Positions 8,577 to 17,292 of a DNA stretch of 64,000 nt are shown here, in pieces; within the stretch, counting starts at the first letter, position 1, and every line of letters starts with the position of its first letter. The position numbers were made by a program, and so were the translations under genes. Source of the stretch: Streptomyces sp. NRRL F-525 (GTDB lineage Bacteria > Actinomycetota > Actinomycetes > Streptomycetales > Streptomycetaceae); contig NZ_JNXE01000006.1 of assembly GCF_000716605.1 (NCBI RefSeq), positions 186,001 through 250,000 on the forward strand, given 5' to 3'. The notes under the pieces are model-generated. The model saw only the letters and a list, made by a program, of their open reading frames with translations. It ran no database searches and was not told where the DNA came from.

Positions 8577-9341
8577 GTGTCGGACGAGGTGCTGGTGGAG
8601 CGCCGTGGCGCGGTCCAGGTCATCACGATCAACCGTCCCGCGGTGAAGAACGCGCTGGACGCCGGGGTGGCCGCGGGCGTCGCCGCCGCGGTGGACGAGC
8701 TGGACGAGACGGACGACCTGCGGGTCGGCGTGCTCACGGGCGCGGGCGGCACGTTCTCGGCGGGAATGGACCTCAAGGCGTGGCTGCGCGGCGAGAGTCC
8801 CGCGATCGAGGGCCGCGGGCTGTGCGGGATCACCGTCACCCCGCCACGCAAACCGCTGATCGCCGCGGTCGAGGGCTGGGCGCTGGCCGGCGGCTTCGAG
8901 CTGGTGCTCGCCTGCGACCTCGTCGTGGCGGCCCGCTCGGCGCGGGTCGGGGTGCCGGAGGTGAAGCGGTCCCTGGTCGCGCGGGCCGGGGCGGCACTCC
9001 AACTGCCGGGGCGCATCCCGTACGCCATCGCGCTCGAGCTGCTGCTGACCGGCGAGCCGATCACCGCCGCACGCGCGGCCGAGGTCGGACTGGTCAACCG
9101 GCTCACGGACGAGGGCGGCGCGCTCGCCGGCGCGCTGGAACTGGCCGGGACGATCGCGGCGAACGGCCCCCTCGCCGTCGCCGCGACGAAACGGATCGCG
9201 CGCTCCGCCGCCGACTGGACGCTGGAGGAGGGCTGGACCCGGCAGGCCGAGATCGCCTCGCCGGTGTTCTCGTCCGAGGACGCGCGGGAAGGGGCCGCCG
9301 CGTTCGCGGAGAAGCGCCCACCGGTCTGGAAGGGACGCTGA
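8577..9341 (+). CDS. enoyl-CoA hydratase/isomerase (crotonase family)
   Basis: A 254-residue crotonase-fold protein. Family features include the oxyanion-hole region GTFSAGMDLKAW near residue 57 and EGWALAGGFELVLACDLVVAA near residue 100 (motifs given in order). The GTG at 8577 is preferred because AGGAGG (8566-8571) is 5 nt upstream; the in-frame ATG at 8556 lacks a site. It is expected to hydrate or isomerise an enoyl-CoA. It lies 34 nt after the double-hotdog dehydratase. Confidence 0.92.
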   Translation: MSDEVLVERRGAVQVITINRPAVKNALDAGVAAGVAAAVDELDETDDLRVGVLTGAGGTFSAGMDLKAWLRGESPAIEGRGLCGITVTPPRKPLIAAVEGWALAGGFELVLACDLVVAARSARVGVPEVKRSLVARAGAALQLPGRIPYAIALELLLTGEPITAARAAEVGLVNRLTDEGGALAGALELAGTIAANGPLAVAATKRIARSAADWTLEEGWTRQAEIASPVFSSEDAREGAAAFAEKRPPVWKGR

Positions 9342-9394
9342 GAGCGTCGTACCAGGATGAGTGACCTCAATGTGGGCTGTCAGGGAGGGTGTTG

Positions 9395-10543
9395 ATGACC
9401 ACAGGACCGCTGTCCGGCTGCCGCGTGGTCGAGCTCGGTGGCATCGGCCCGGGACCGTTCGCCGGGATGCTGCTCGCCGATCTCGGCGCGGAGGTCGTCC
9501 GGGTGGACCGGCCCGAGCGGGCCGACGAACCCGACGCGGGTGGCCCCGCGGACGTACTCAACCGCGGGAAGCGCTCGGTCGTACTCGACCTCAAGCACCC
9601 GGCCGGACCCGCCGCGCTCCTCCAACTCGCCGAGCGCGCCGACGTGTTGATCGAGGGCTTCCGTCCCGGCGTGACCGAACGGCTCGGCATCGGACCGCAC
9701 ACGTGCCTGGCCCGCAACCCCCGGCTCGTCTACGGCCGGATGACCGGCTGGGGCCAGACCGGACCCCTCGCCGCGGCCGCCGGACACGACCTCACCTACA
9801 TCGCCCTCACCGGCGCGCTCGGCGCGATGGGGGAGGCGGGCGGACCGCCGCGGATACCGCTCAACCTCGTCGGCGACTTCGGGGGCGGCGGCTGCTACCT
9901 CGTGATCGGCGTGCTGGCCGCCCTGCATGCCGTAGGACGCACGGGAGTTGGCCAGGTCGTCGACGCGGCGATCGTCGACGGGACGGCCCATCTCCTCGCG
10001 AGCACCTTCGGCAAGCTCGGGCGCGGCGCGTGGACCGACGAGCGCGGGGTCAACCAACTCGACGGCGGCTGGCCGTTCTACGCCGTCTACGGGACGAAGG
10101 ACGGCCGGCATGTGGCGGTCGGCGCCCTGGAAGCGAAGTTCTACCGGTGCCTGATCGACCTGCTGAAACTCGACGTCGACCCGGATCTCCAGCACGACCG
10201 GTCCACCTGGCCGGAGCTGCGCCGCAGCCTGACCGAACGGTTCGCGGAGCGCACCCGTGACGAATGGGCGGCCCTGTTCGCGGGCACCGACGCCTGTGTC
10301 GCACCCGTCCTCGGCCTCACCGAGGCGGCCGCCCACCCCCAACTGGCCGAACGCGGCAGCCTGTTCACCCGGGACGGCGTCGTCCAGCCCGCCGCGGCAC
10401 CGCGCTTCTCCGCGACACCGTCGAGCCCCGGGCCGGCAGCACCACCCGTCGGCGCCGACACGCGCGCCGTCTTCCGGGACTGGCGGATCGCCGGAGCCGA
10501 CGAACTCGTCGAGAGCGGCGCCGCCGTCCAGTTCCCCCACTGA
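9395..10543 (+). CDS. alpha-methylacyl-CoA racemase-like (CaiB family)
   Basis: A 382-residue family III protein that keeps the racemase pair: His131 in AGHDLTY and Asp161 in NLVGDFGGG, spaced 30 residues apart as in mycobacterial MCR (His126/Asp156). It is therefore more likely an AMACR/MCR-type epimerase of 2-methylacyl-CoAs than a CoA-transferase. In steroid and isoprenoid degradation this enzyme sets the 2S configuration needed by acyl-CoA dehydrogenases, which points to a methyl-branched substrate. The ATG at 9395 has GGGAGG at 9383-9388; GTG and TTG codons just upstream are less well placed. Confidence 0.88.
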   Translation: MTTGPLSGCRVVELGGIGPGPFAGMLLADLGAEVVRVDRPERADEPDAGGPADVLNRGKRSVVLDLKHPAGPAALLQLAERADVLIEGFRPGVTERLGIGPHTCLARNPRLVYGRMTGWGQTGPLAAAAGHDLTYIALTGALGAMGEAGGPPRIPLNLVGDFGGGGCYLVIGVLAALHAVGRTGVGQVVDAAIVDGTAHLLASTFGKLGRGAWTDERGVNQLDGGWPFYAVYGTKDGRHVAVGALEAKFYRCLIDLLKLDVDPDLQHDRSTWPELRRSLTERFAERTRDEWAALFAGTDACVAPVLGLTEAAAHPQLAERGSLFTRDGVVQPAAAPRFSATPSSPGPAAPPVGADTRAVFRDWRIAGADELVESGAAVQFPH

Positions 10544-10559
10544 CCGAGAGGACCCTGCC

Positions 10560-11705
10560 ATGCCCGAGGCCGTCATCGTCGACGCCGTCCGCACACCCAT
10601 CGGCAAGCGCAACGGCTCCCTGGCCGCGGTGCACGCGGCGGACCTGTCGGCGCACGTGCTCACCGCTCTGGTGGAACGCACCGGCATCGACCCCGGCACC
10701 GTCGATGACGTGATGTGGGGCTGTGTCACCCAGATCGGCGATCAGTCGAGCAACATCGCCCGGTTCGCCGCGCTCGCGGCGGGCTGGCCCGAGCATGTGC
10801 CCGGCGTGACGATCAACCGGGCCTGCGGCTCCAGCCAACAGGCCGTCGACTCCGCCGCACACGCCGTCATGGCCGGGCAGTACGACCTGGTGGTGGCGGG
10901 CGGCGTGGAGACCATGACCAGGGTCCCGCTCGGCTCGCACCGGACCACCGGACAGCCGTACGGACCCGCGGTCCTTGCCCGCTACGACGGGTTCCAGTTC
11001 AGTCAGGGTGTCGGTGCCGAGCTGATCTCCGAACGGTGGGGGCTCAGCCGTACTCGGCTCGACGAGTTCGCGTCCGAGTCGCACGCCAAGGCCGCCGCGG
11101 CGATCGACTCCGGGATCTTCGACGACCACGTCGTGCCCATCGAGGTCGACGGCACCAAGTTCACCGTCGACGAGGGCCTGCGGCGCGGCACTTCGGTCGA
11201 GACGCTCGCCAAACTCAAGCCGTCGTTCAAGGAGGACGGCGTGATCCACGCGGGGAACGCCTCCCAGATCTCCGACGGCGCCGCCGCCCTGCTCATCACA
11301 ACTCCCGAACGGGCCAGGGAGTTGGGCCTCAAGCCGATAGCGCGCTACCACTCGGGCGCGGTGAGCGGCGCGGACCCGGTCATGATGCTGACCGGCCCGA
11401 TCCCCGCGACCGAGAAGGTACTGCGCCGCTCCGGCCTGACCATCGACGACATCGGAGCGTACGAGGTCAACGAGGCGTTCGCACCGGTGCCGTTGGCGTG
11501 GCTGGCCGAGACCGGCGCCGACCCCGAGCGGCTCAACCCGCTCGGCGGCGCCATCGCGGTCGGCCATCCACTGGGAGGCTCCGGCGCCATCCTGATGACC
11601 CGGCTGCTGGCCCGGATGCGCCAACGGAACCTGCGCTACGGCCTTCAGACGATGTGCGAGGGCGGCGGCACCGCGAACGCCACGGTCGTCGAGCTGCTTC
11701 CGTGA
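10560..11705 (+). CDS. thiolase (acetyl-CoA C-acyltransferase)
   Basis: A 381-residue degradative-type thiolase. Catalytic features are Cys89 in NRACGSSQ, the NEAFAPVP loop, His in GGAIAVGHPLGGSGA and the C-terminal Cys in MCEGGGTAN. It would cleave a 3-oxoacyl-CoA to release acetyl- or propionyl-CoA and closes the beta-oxidation set encoded in the operon. The ATG at 10560 has GAGAGGA upstream. It is the last gene of the operon, converging on a P450 with only 19 nt between, where I see no hairpin. Confidence 0.95.
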   Translation: MPEAVIVDAVRTPIGKRNGSLAAVHAADLSAHVLTALVERTGIDPGTVDDVMWGCVTQIGDQSSNIARFAALAAGWPEHVPGVTINRACGSSQQAVDSAAHAVMAGQYDLVVAGGVETMTRVPLGSHRTTGQPYGPAVLARYDGFQFSQGVGAELISERWGLSRTRLDEFASESHAKAAAAIDSGIFDDHVVPIEVDGTKFTVDEGLRRGTSVETLAKLKPSFKEDGVIHAGNASQISDGAAALLITTPERARELGLKPIARYHSGAVSGADPVMMLTGPIPATEKVLRRSGLTIDDIGAYEVNEAFAPVPLAWLAETGADPERLNPLGGAIAVGHPLGGSGAILMTRLLARMRQRNLRYGLQTMCEGGGTANATVVELLP

Positions 11706-11724
11706 CGCGTTCCGGCCGGAGGGA

Positions 11725-12966
11725 TCACCAGGCCACCGGCAACTCGTAGATGCCGTAGGCCTGGGAGTCCTCCTTGAACTTCAACTCCGAGACGTCCGCG
11801 GCGAGTCGGAGTGTCGGGATACGGCGGAACAACGTGCTGAAGACGACGTGGAGTTCGATGCGCGCCAGCTGCTGTCCCACGCACTGGTGCGGCCCCCAGC
11901 CGAACGCGTGGTGGTGGGAGGCGGTGCGGGTGAGGTCGAGCTTCTCGGGGTCGGGGAACGCCTGCGGGTCCCAGTTGGCGGCCGGCAGCGAGGCGATGAC
12001 ACCCTCGCCCGCACGGATGACCTCACCGTCGATCTCGATGTCGTCCAACACGGCCCGGCGCGCCAGCAGATGCGGGATGGTGAGGTAGCGCAGCAACTCC
12101 TCGACCGTGCTCGTCACGTACTTGGGATCGTCCGAGTGCTCGCGCAGGCCCGCGAGTTGGCCGGGGTTCTCCAGCAGCAGCGCGGTGCCCAGCGTGATCA
12201 TGTTGGCGCTGGTGTCATGCCCGGCGACCAGCAGGATGTGCCCCAGGGGCGCGGCCTCCTCCATGGACAGCTCGCCCGCCTTGATGCGCGCGCCGAGGTC
12301 GGAGAGGACGTCCTCGCCGGGGTCGTCCATCTTGGCCTCGATGAGCCCGGCGATGTAGCGGCGCACGGTCGCCGTGCTCTCCGCCGCCTTCTCCGGGGTC
12401 TTGAAGCGCGCGTTGGTGACTCCCGCGTGCTCCTGGAAGAAGTCGTGGTCCTCGTACGGCACGCCGAGGAGCGCGCAGATCATCAGCGACGGCAGCGGGA
12501 GCGACAACGCCTCGTTCAGTTCGGTCGGGTTGGGGCCCGCGAGCATCCTGTCGATGAGGTCGTCGGTGATCCGCTGGATCTCCGGGCGGATCTTCTCCAT
12601 CCGGTGCCGGGTGAACGAACTCGTCAACATCCGGCGCCAGCGGGTGTGTTCGGCACCGTCGGTGTTGTTGATCGACGGCTGGATATGGGCCGCGTGCGCC
12701 TTCATCGCCTCGGTCGTGTGCGGATATCCGGGGGCACCGATGTTCGCGCTGAGCCGGGGATCGGTCAGCAGCTGCCGCTGGGCCGCGTGCGTGGTGACGA
12801 CCCACGGGGTCGTACCGTCCCAGGTCCTCGCCCGGACGACCGCCTTGCCCGTGTCGTGCAGCTCCAGCAGCCCCGGCGGCGGAGCGAACGGGCACGCGCC
12901 CGATCGGGGCGAGGGGTACTCCGGCAGTTCCTCGGAGACGTCGGTTCCGGCCACGCTCTCGGTCAT
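11725..12966 (-). CDS. cytochrome P450 (P450-2)
   Basis: A 413-residue P450 with I-helix AGHDTS, K-helix EELLR and heme loop FGWGPHQCVGQQ (Cys362). The ATG at 12966 is preceded by AGAGGA; the frame stays open upstream but MTESVAG is the natural start. It runs convergent to the thiolase and downstream of FadE 3, from which it is separated by 140 nt holding two TetR-type dyads. It is likely a second oxygenase of the same pathway, perhaps separately controlled. Confidence 0.94.
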   Translation of the reverse strand: MTESVAGTDVSEELPEYPSPRSGACPFAPPPGLLELHDTGKAVVRARTWDGTTPWVVTTHAAQRQLLTDPRLSANIGAPGYPHTTEAMKAHAAHIQPSINNTDGAEHTRWRRMLTSSFTRHRMEKIRPEIQRITDDLIDRMLAGPNPTELNEALSLPLPSLMICALLGVPYEDHDFFQEHAGVTNARFKTPEKAAESTATVRRYIAGLIEAKMDDPGEDVLSDLGARIKAGELSMEEAAPLGHILLVAGHDTSANMITLGTALLLENPGQLAGLREHSDDPKYVTSTVEELLRYLTIPHLLARRAVLDDIEIDGEVIRAGEGVIASLPAANWDPQAFPDPEKLDLTRTASHHHAFGWGPHQCVGQQLARIELHVVFSTLFRRIPTLRLAADVSELKFKEDSQAYGIYELPVAW

Positions 12967-13015
12967 GGTTCTGTCGTCCTCTCGTCGGGCCCGCACCTGA
13001 CGAAACCATACGTCG

Positions 13016-13025
13016 ACCGATCGGT
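13016..13025. promoter_or_regulatory. TetR-type dyad ACCGATCGGT upstream of P450-2
   Basis: A perfect 10-bp palindrome about 50 nt upstream of the P450-2 start codon. A related imperfect dyad (ACCGAGTGGT core) lies at 13096-13107. Both fit ACCGAKYGGT, a shape common among TetR-family operators. The repressor is unknown. Confidence 0.45.
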
Positions 13026-13095
13026 ACAATCAATCTTCCGGAAGGCGCGTGAAAGCTTTCCGGTGATCGGCTGAGAAACGTGGAGCGCGCGTATT

Positions 13096-13107
13096 GACCG
13101 AGTGGTC
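13096..13107. promoter_or_regulatory. second dyad GACCGAGTGGTC
   Basis: GACC-GAGT-GGTC, arms perfect around a 4-nt centre, 80 bp from the dyad at 13016. It touches the stop codon of FadE 3, so it may act on the P450-2 promoter rather than on FadE 3. Confidence 0.4.
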
Positions 13108-14327
13108 TATTTCATGCACGAGGTCGGTCGGCGAGGCTCCCGCGGCATCCCGAGCCCCCGCTCGGCGACCTGCGTGCGCAGCACCTCGTTCGCCCCGCCT
13201 GCGATCGTGTACGCCCGCGAGTACAGATGTGCGTCCTGCCACCAGCCGTCCGCCACGGCGTCCTCGTCGCCCTCGACCAGCAATCCGTCCGTGCCCTGCA
13301 GGCCGAGGCCGAAGTCGACCAGGTCGTGGTTGAGTTCGCTGAAGAAGATCTTGCCGAGGAGGGTGTCGGCGGGCTGCTCCGTGCCGTGCAGCATCCGTGA
13401 CTGGGCGAGGCCGAGCAGCGCGGCGTTCACCTGCACCCGCGCGGCCAGTTCGCCGATCGCCTGCCGGGTCGCCGAGTCGTCCAGCGCGGACCCGCCGCCG
13501 ACCGGCGTACGGGAGGCGAGCCGCACCAAGTCGTCCAGTACGGCGAACAGTTCGACCCCGCGCGCGCCCACGCCGGAACGCTCATGGCCCAGGCTGCTCA
13601 TCGCCACCCGCCAGCCGTCGTTCACGCGGCCGATCACCTGCGAGGCCGGGATGCGGACGCCGTCCAGGAAGACCTCGTTGAAGTCGGTCGTGCCGGTGAT
13701 CTCCCGCAGCGGCCGGATGTCGACGCCCGGGCTGCGCAGGTCGAGGGCGAACGCGGTGATGCCCTGGTGCTTCGGGGCCTCGGGATCGGTGCGGGCGAGC
13801 AGATAGCCCATGTCGGCGTGTTGGCCGTTCGTCGTCCACACCTTCTGGCCGTCCACCACGAACACCGCTTCGTCGCCCTCGCCCTCCCGGACCGCCCGGG
13901 TCCGGAGCGCGGCCAGGTCGCTGCCCGCCTCGGGCTCGCTGAACAGCTGGCACCACACGTCCTCGCAGGAGCGGATACGGGGCAGGAAGCGCGCCCGCTG
14001 GGCGTCGGTGCCGAACTCCAGCAGCGCGGCCGAGGCCAGCGAGGCCGCGCCGATCGGCTGCCAGGTCCGGGCGCGGGCGATCTCCTCGGCGACCACGAAC
14101 GGTTCCAGGGGATGCGCGTCGGGACGGCCGCCGTACTCGGCCGGCCAGTCGATCCCGAGGAAGCCCGCCTCGTACAACTCGGCGGTCCACGCGCGGATCG
14201 CCGGCATCAGTTCCGGCTCCGGCGCGCGCACCCCCGCATGGGTCTTGGTGCCCGGGGCGTGCTCCGCGACGAAGGCGCGCACCTTCCTCCGGAACGCCTC
14301 GAGCTCGGGCGTGGACTCCAGTCGCAT
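13107..14327 (-). CDS. acyl-CoA dehydrogenase (FadE 3)
   Basis: A 406-residue acyl-CoA dehydrogenase. It has the FAD/substrate stretch FSEPEAGSDLA and WTTNGQ, the IRPLREITGTTDFNEVF segment shared with FadE 5, and a C-terminal IAGGANEVLR. This IAGG form resembles the FadE26/FadE34-type enzymes of actinobacterial steroid catabolism, which often work as heteromers. It is divergent from the tandem GntR regulator across a 192-nt region that holds two inverted copies of the recurrent island element, so direct control by that regulator is plausible. Confidence 0.92.
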   Translation of the reverse strand: MRLESTPELEAFRRKVRAFVAEHAPGTKTHAGVRAPEPELMPAIRAWTAELYEAGFLGIDWPAEYGGRPDAHPLEPFVVAEEIARARTWQPIGAASLASAALLEFGTDAQRARFLPRIRSCEDVWCQLFSEPEAGSDLAALRTRAVREGEGDEAVFVVDGQKVWTTNGQHADMGYLLARTDPEAPKHQGITAFALDLRSPGVDIRPLREITGTTDFNEVFLDGVRIPASQVIGRVNDGWRVAMSSLGHERSGVGARGVELFAVLDDLVRLASRTPVGGGSALDDSATRQAIGELAARVQVNAALLGLAQSRMLHGTEQPADTLLGKIFFSELNHDLVDFGLGLQGTDGLLVEGDEDAVADGWWQDAHLYSRAYTIAGGANEVLRTQVAERGLGMPREPRRPTSCMK

Positions 14328-14363
14328 CGCTGTCGGCTCCCTGTTCTCGTGCCGCGGCCCGGA

Positions 14364-14375
14364 AATGAGGTTACT
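14364..14375 (-). promoter_or_regulatory. site D of the recurrent island element (AGTAACCTCATT)
   Basis: Minus-strand 12-mer about 37 nt upstream of the FadE 3 start. With site C it forms a long inverted repeat: 14365-14377 and 14419-14431 match at 12 of 13 positions. It also overlaps a local palindrome GGTTActtTAACC (14369-14381). Confidence 0.5.
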
Positions 14376-14381
14376 TTAACC
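14369..14381. promoter_or_regulatory. palindrome GGTTA-N3-TAACC
   Basis: Perfect 5-bp arms around CTT in the FadE 3/GntR divergent promoter. Its size and symmetry suit a GntR-type operator and it overlaps site D. Confidence 0.4.
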
Positions 14382-14420
14382 GTGCTGTTCACCCGGCTGC
14401 CAGAGCCGTACTCCCAAAAA

Positions 14421-14432
14421 AGTGACCTCATC
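14421..14432 (+). promoter_or_regulatory. site C of the recurrent island element (AGTGACCTCATC)
   Basis: Plus-strand copy facing the GntR gene, inverted relative to site D. Two copies at the regulator's own promoter are what autoregulation would predict. Confidence 0.5.
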
Positions 14433-14519
14433 TGGGTGCCGGGTGGCCGAAGCGCACGCCTCCGGCCCAGGTGGCGAATAGACTGGGGATCCGCAATATC
14501 CGCCCCAGAGGAGTTGGCC

Positions 14520-15992
14520 ATGGCGACTGCCGTCGACCGCGAGCCCGCCGACGGCGAGACCGGTGTCCCGGTCGGCAAGCTGGCCGCGCAGACCGCCCGC
14601 CGTATCGAGGCGACTGTGATCCGCCAGGGCTGGCCGGTGGGCGAGTCGTTGGGCTCCGAGGTGGACCTGCGGGAGCGGCTGGGTGTGAGTCGGGCAGTGC
14701 TGCGCGAGGCCGTACGGCTCGTCGAGCACCACCAGGTCGCCAGGATGCGGCGCGGCCCGAACGGTGGCCTGATCGTCTGCGCGCCCGACGCCGGCCCGGC
14801 CACCCGCGCCATGGTGATCTACCTCGAATACGTCGGCACGAGCGTCACGGACCTCCTCCAGGCGCGCCTCCTGCTGGAGCCGATCGCCGCCGGACTCGCC
14901 GCCGAGCGGATCACCGAGGAGGGCATCGACACCCTCCGCACGGCACTCGAAGCCGAACTCGCCCACTGGGACGACCCCGGCGTCCACTCGCAGGACCCGC
15001 TCCACCCCGTGCTCGGCCGACTGTCGGGCAACCCGGTTCTGCACCTCTTCGTCGACGTGCTCACCCGGCTCACCGCACGCTACGCACACACCTCCCGCCG
15101 GATCTCCAAGTCCGAGATGCACGCGGCGAAGGACACCTCGCACCGCGCGCACAAAGCCGTCGTCGACGCCGTGATCGCCGACGACGGAGCCCGTGCCCAG
15201 ACCGAGTTGACCGCGCACCTGGAGTCGGTGGCCGGCTGGATCGAGAAGCACCGGGTGCGGCGCGGGCAGCGGATCGCGGGCAACGTGGTCGAGCCCGAAC
15301 TGGTCGAGGGGCCACGGGCCAAGCTCGCCGAGGTGGTCGCCGCCCGGATCCACGACGACATCGCCGCGCGCGGCTGGCAGACCGGCATGGTGCTCGGCTC
15401 GGAGGCCGATCTGCTCGCCCGCTACTCGATCAGCCGGGCCGTACTACGGGAAGCCGTACGGCTGTTGGAGTACCACTCGGTCGCCCGGATGCGCCGCGGT
15501 CCCGGCGGCGGGCTGATCGTCACCGAGCCCGAACCGCAGGCCAGCATCGACACCATGGCGCTGTTCCTGGAGTACCAGGGCGTCACCGCCGACGACCTGC
15601 GGATCGTCCGCAACGCGATCGAACTCGGCATCGTGGCCCGGGTCACCGCCCGGGTCGCGGAGGGCGACACGGAGGTGGCCGAGCGCCTGGGCCGGGCCGT
15701 GCGGTGGAGCACGGAGGGCCCCGCCGACGACCCGCGCAAGGCCGACCTCTTCCACACCGAACTGGCCGCGCTGTCCGACAACCCGGTGCTGGCGCTGTTC
15801 CTGTCGATCATCACCGAGCTGTTCCGCCGCCACGCCTCCGGCCACGACCGGCCGTTGCCGGGCGACACGGCGGCGGAGGAGGTCCAGCACGTCCACCAGC
15901 GGATCCTCGACGCCATCGTCGAGGGCGACGCAGGGGTGGCCCGGCACCGGATGCGCCGTCACCTGGACGCGCTCATCCCCTGGTGGCACTGA
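14520..15992 (+). CDS. tandem-duplicated GntR/FCD (FadR-type) regulator
   Basis: A 490-residue protein made of two complete FadR-subfamily GntR units in one chain. Unit 1 has a winged HTH at about 20-90 (GVSRAVLREAVRLVEHHQVARMRRGP region) and an FCD domain to about 240. Unit 2 repeats this with a wHTH at about 260-335 (SISRAVLREAVRLLEYHSVARMRRGP region) and an FCD to the end with FHTELAALSDNPVL. Ordinary FadR-type proteins have one unit of about 240 residues and dimerise. This one could act as a built-in pseudo-dimer or sense two ligands. The ATG at 14520 has GAGGAG at 14508-14513. It probably controls the divergent FadE 3 and other island promoters. Confidence 0.93.
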   Translation: MATAVDREPADGETGVPVGKLAAQTARRIEATVIRQGWPVGESLGSEVDLRERLGVSRAVLREAVRLVEHHQVARMRRGPNGGLIVCAPDAGPATRAMVIYLEYVGTSVTDLLQARLLLEPIAAGLAAERITEEGIDTLRTALEAELAHWDDPGVHSQDPLHPVLGRLSGNPVLHLFVDVLTRLTARYAHTSRRISKSEMHAAKDTSHRAHKAVVDAVIADDGARAQTELTAHLESVAGWIEKHRVRRGQRIAGNVVEPELVEGPRAKLAEVVAARIHDDIAARGWQTGMVLGSEADLLARYSISRAVLREAVRLLEYHSVARMRRGPGGGLIVTEPEPQASIDTMALFLEYQGVTADDLRIVRNAIELGIVARVTARVAEGDTEVAERLGRAVRWSTEGPADDPRKADLFHTELAALSDNPVLALFLSIITELFRRHASGHDRPLPGDTAAEEVQHVHQRILDAIVEGDAGVARHRMRRHLDALIPWWH

Positions 15993-16008
15993 TTCCCTGA
16001 CACTCGAC

Positions 16009-16053
16009 CAGCAGCGCCCCGTGCGGCCTTCCGGCTCACGGGGCGTTCTGCTG
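16009..16053 (+). terminator. hairpin after the tandem GntR gene
   Basis: CAGCAG plus CGCCCCGTG pairs with CACGGGGCG and CTGCTG, 15 bp in all with a 2-nt bulge, starting 16 nt after the stop codon. There is no clear U-tract, as is usual in actinomycetes. Confidence 0.65.
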
Positions 16054-16082
16054 TACCGGGCTGTGGCGGGCGAGGCTAATTA

Positions 16083-16094
16083 GGTATACTGAAT
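16083..16094 (+). promoter_or_regulatory. site B of the recurrent island element (GGTATACTGAAT)
   Basis: Lies 22 nt before the FadE 4 start. TATACT could be the -10 box of this promoter, so operator and promoter may coincide. Confidence 0.45.
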
Positions 16095-16116
16095 AGGTCG
16101 AGCCGAAGGAGATCCG

Positions 16117-17265
16117 ATGCGCCGGACCCTGTTCGAAGAGACCCACGAGGACTTCCGTCTGCTGGTCCGTGACTTCCTCGCCCGTGAGGTCGTCCCGTCG
16201 TACGAGGACTGGCGGCGCGCCGGACTCGTCCCCCGCGACCTGTTCACCGCACTGGGCAAGCTCGGCATCATCGGCACGGCGATCCCCGAGGAGTACGGTG
16301 GGGGCGGCCAGGACGACTACCGGTACAACGTCGTGCTCCAGGAGGAGTGCGCACGCGCCTGCGTCACACTCGGCGGCCTGCGCACCCACCTGGACATCGT
16401 CGTCCCGTACTTCACGGGCCTGGCGAATGACGAGCAACGGGCGCGCTGGCTACCGGGGTTGGCCTCCGGGGAGCTGTACACCGCGATCGCGATGAGCGAG
16501 CCCGCCACCGGCTCCGACCTCGCCGGCGTCACCACCCGGGCGGTCCGCGACGGAGACCACTACGTGCTGAACGGCGCCAAGACCTTCATCACCGGCGGCC
16601 ACCACGCCGACCTCGTGATCGTCGTCGCCCGCACCTCCGTTGACCCCGACAACCGGCGTGCCGGTCTCTCCCTCCTCGTGGTCGAGAAGGGCATGCCCGG
16701 CTTCACCGTCGGACGCAAGCTGGAGAAGATCGGGCTGGCCGTCCAGGACACCGTGGAGCTCGCCTTCACCGACGTCCGCGTGCCCGCCGCCAATCTCCTC
16801 GGCGAGGAAGGCGCGGCCTTCTCCCTCCTGGGCCGCAACCTCGCCCAGGAACGCCTCGCCATCGCGGTCGGCGCGGTCGCCCAGGCCCGTACGGCCATCG
16901 ACCTGACCGTCGCCTACGTCCGCGACCGAACCGTGTTCGGGAAACCGCTGGCCCAGTTCCAGAACACGAAGTTCGAACTCGCCGCCCTGGACGCGGAGTT
17001 GACAGCGGCCCAAACCCTGCTCGACGCGTCGGTCACCGCGCTCGTCGCGGGCGAACTGGACCCCGTGGACGCGGCCCGGACCAAGCTGGTCTGCACCGAG
17101 ACGCAGGGGCGCGTCGTCGACCGCTGTCTCCAACTGCACGGCGGCTACGGCTACATCCTCGAATCCCCGATCGCCCGGCTGTACGCGGACGCCCGTGTGA
17201 CCCGCATCTACGGCGGCACCAGCGAGGTCATGAAGCTCATCATCAGCAAGTCCCTGGGCCTGTAA
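16117..17265 (+). CDS. acyl-CoA dehydrogenase (FadE 4)
   Basis: A 382-residue acyl-CoA dehydrogenase with AMSEPATGSDLAG, the HGGYGYI segment and the C-terminal IYGGTSEVMK. The last is the long-chain/isovaleryl-type form, in which the catalytic Glu sits on another helix and not in the YEGT loop. The ATG has GAAGGAG at 16105-16111. It opens a plus-strand operon with the HSD10-like SDR, FadE 5 and a quinone oxidoreductase. The promoter carries a copy of the island element. Confidence 0.94.
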   Translation: MRRTLFEETHEDFRLLVRDFLAREVVPSYEDWRRAGLVPRDLFTALGKLGIIGTAIPEEYGGGGQDDYRYNVVLQEECARACVTLGGLRTHLDIVVPYFTGLANDEQRARWLPGLASGELYTAIAMSEPATGSDLAGVTTRAVRDGDHYVLNGAKTFITGGHHADLVIVVARTSVDPDNRRAGLSLLVVEKGMPGFTVGRKLEKIGLAVQDTVELAFTDVRVPAANLLGEEGAAFSLLGRNLAQERLAIAVGAVAQARTAIDLTVAYVRDRTVFGKPLAQFQNTKFELAALDAELTAAQTLLDASVTALVAGELDPVDAARTKLVCTETQGRVVDRCLQLHGGYGYILESPIARLYADARVTRIYGGTSEVMKLIISKSLGL

Positions 17266-17292
17266 GTCCCTGTAGACCATGAGGAGTTGGGT

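Noticed and set aside
5745..11705. Reading the big operon as a polyketide or antibiotic cluster because of P450s and CoA enzymes
   Set aside because: No ketosynthase, carrier protein, NRPS or terpene synthase is present; the set is that of degradative beta-oxidation.
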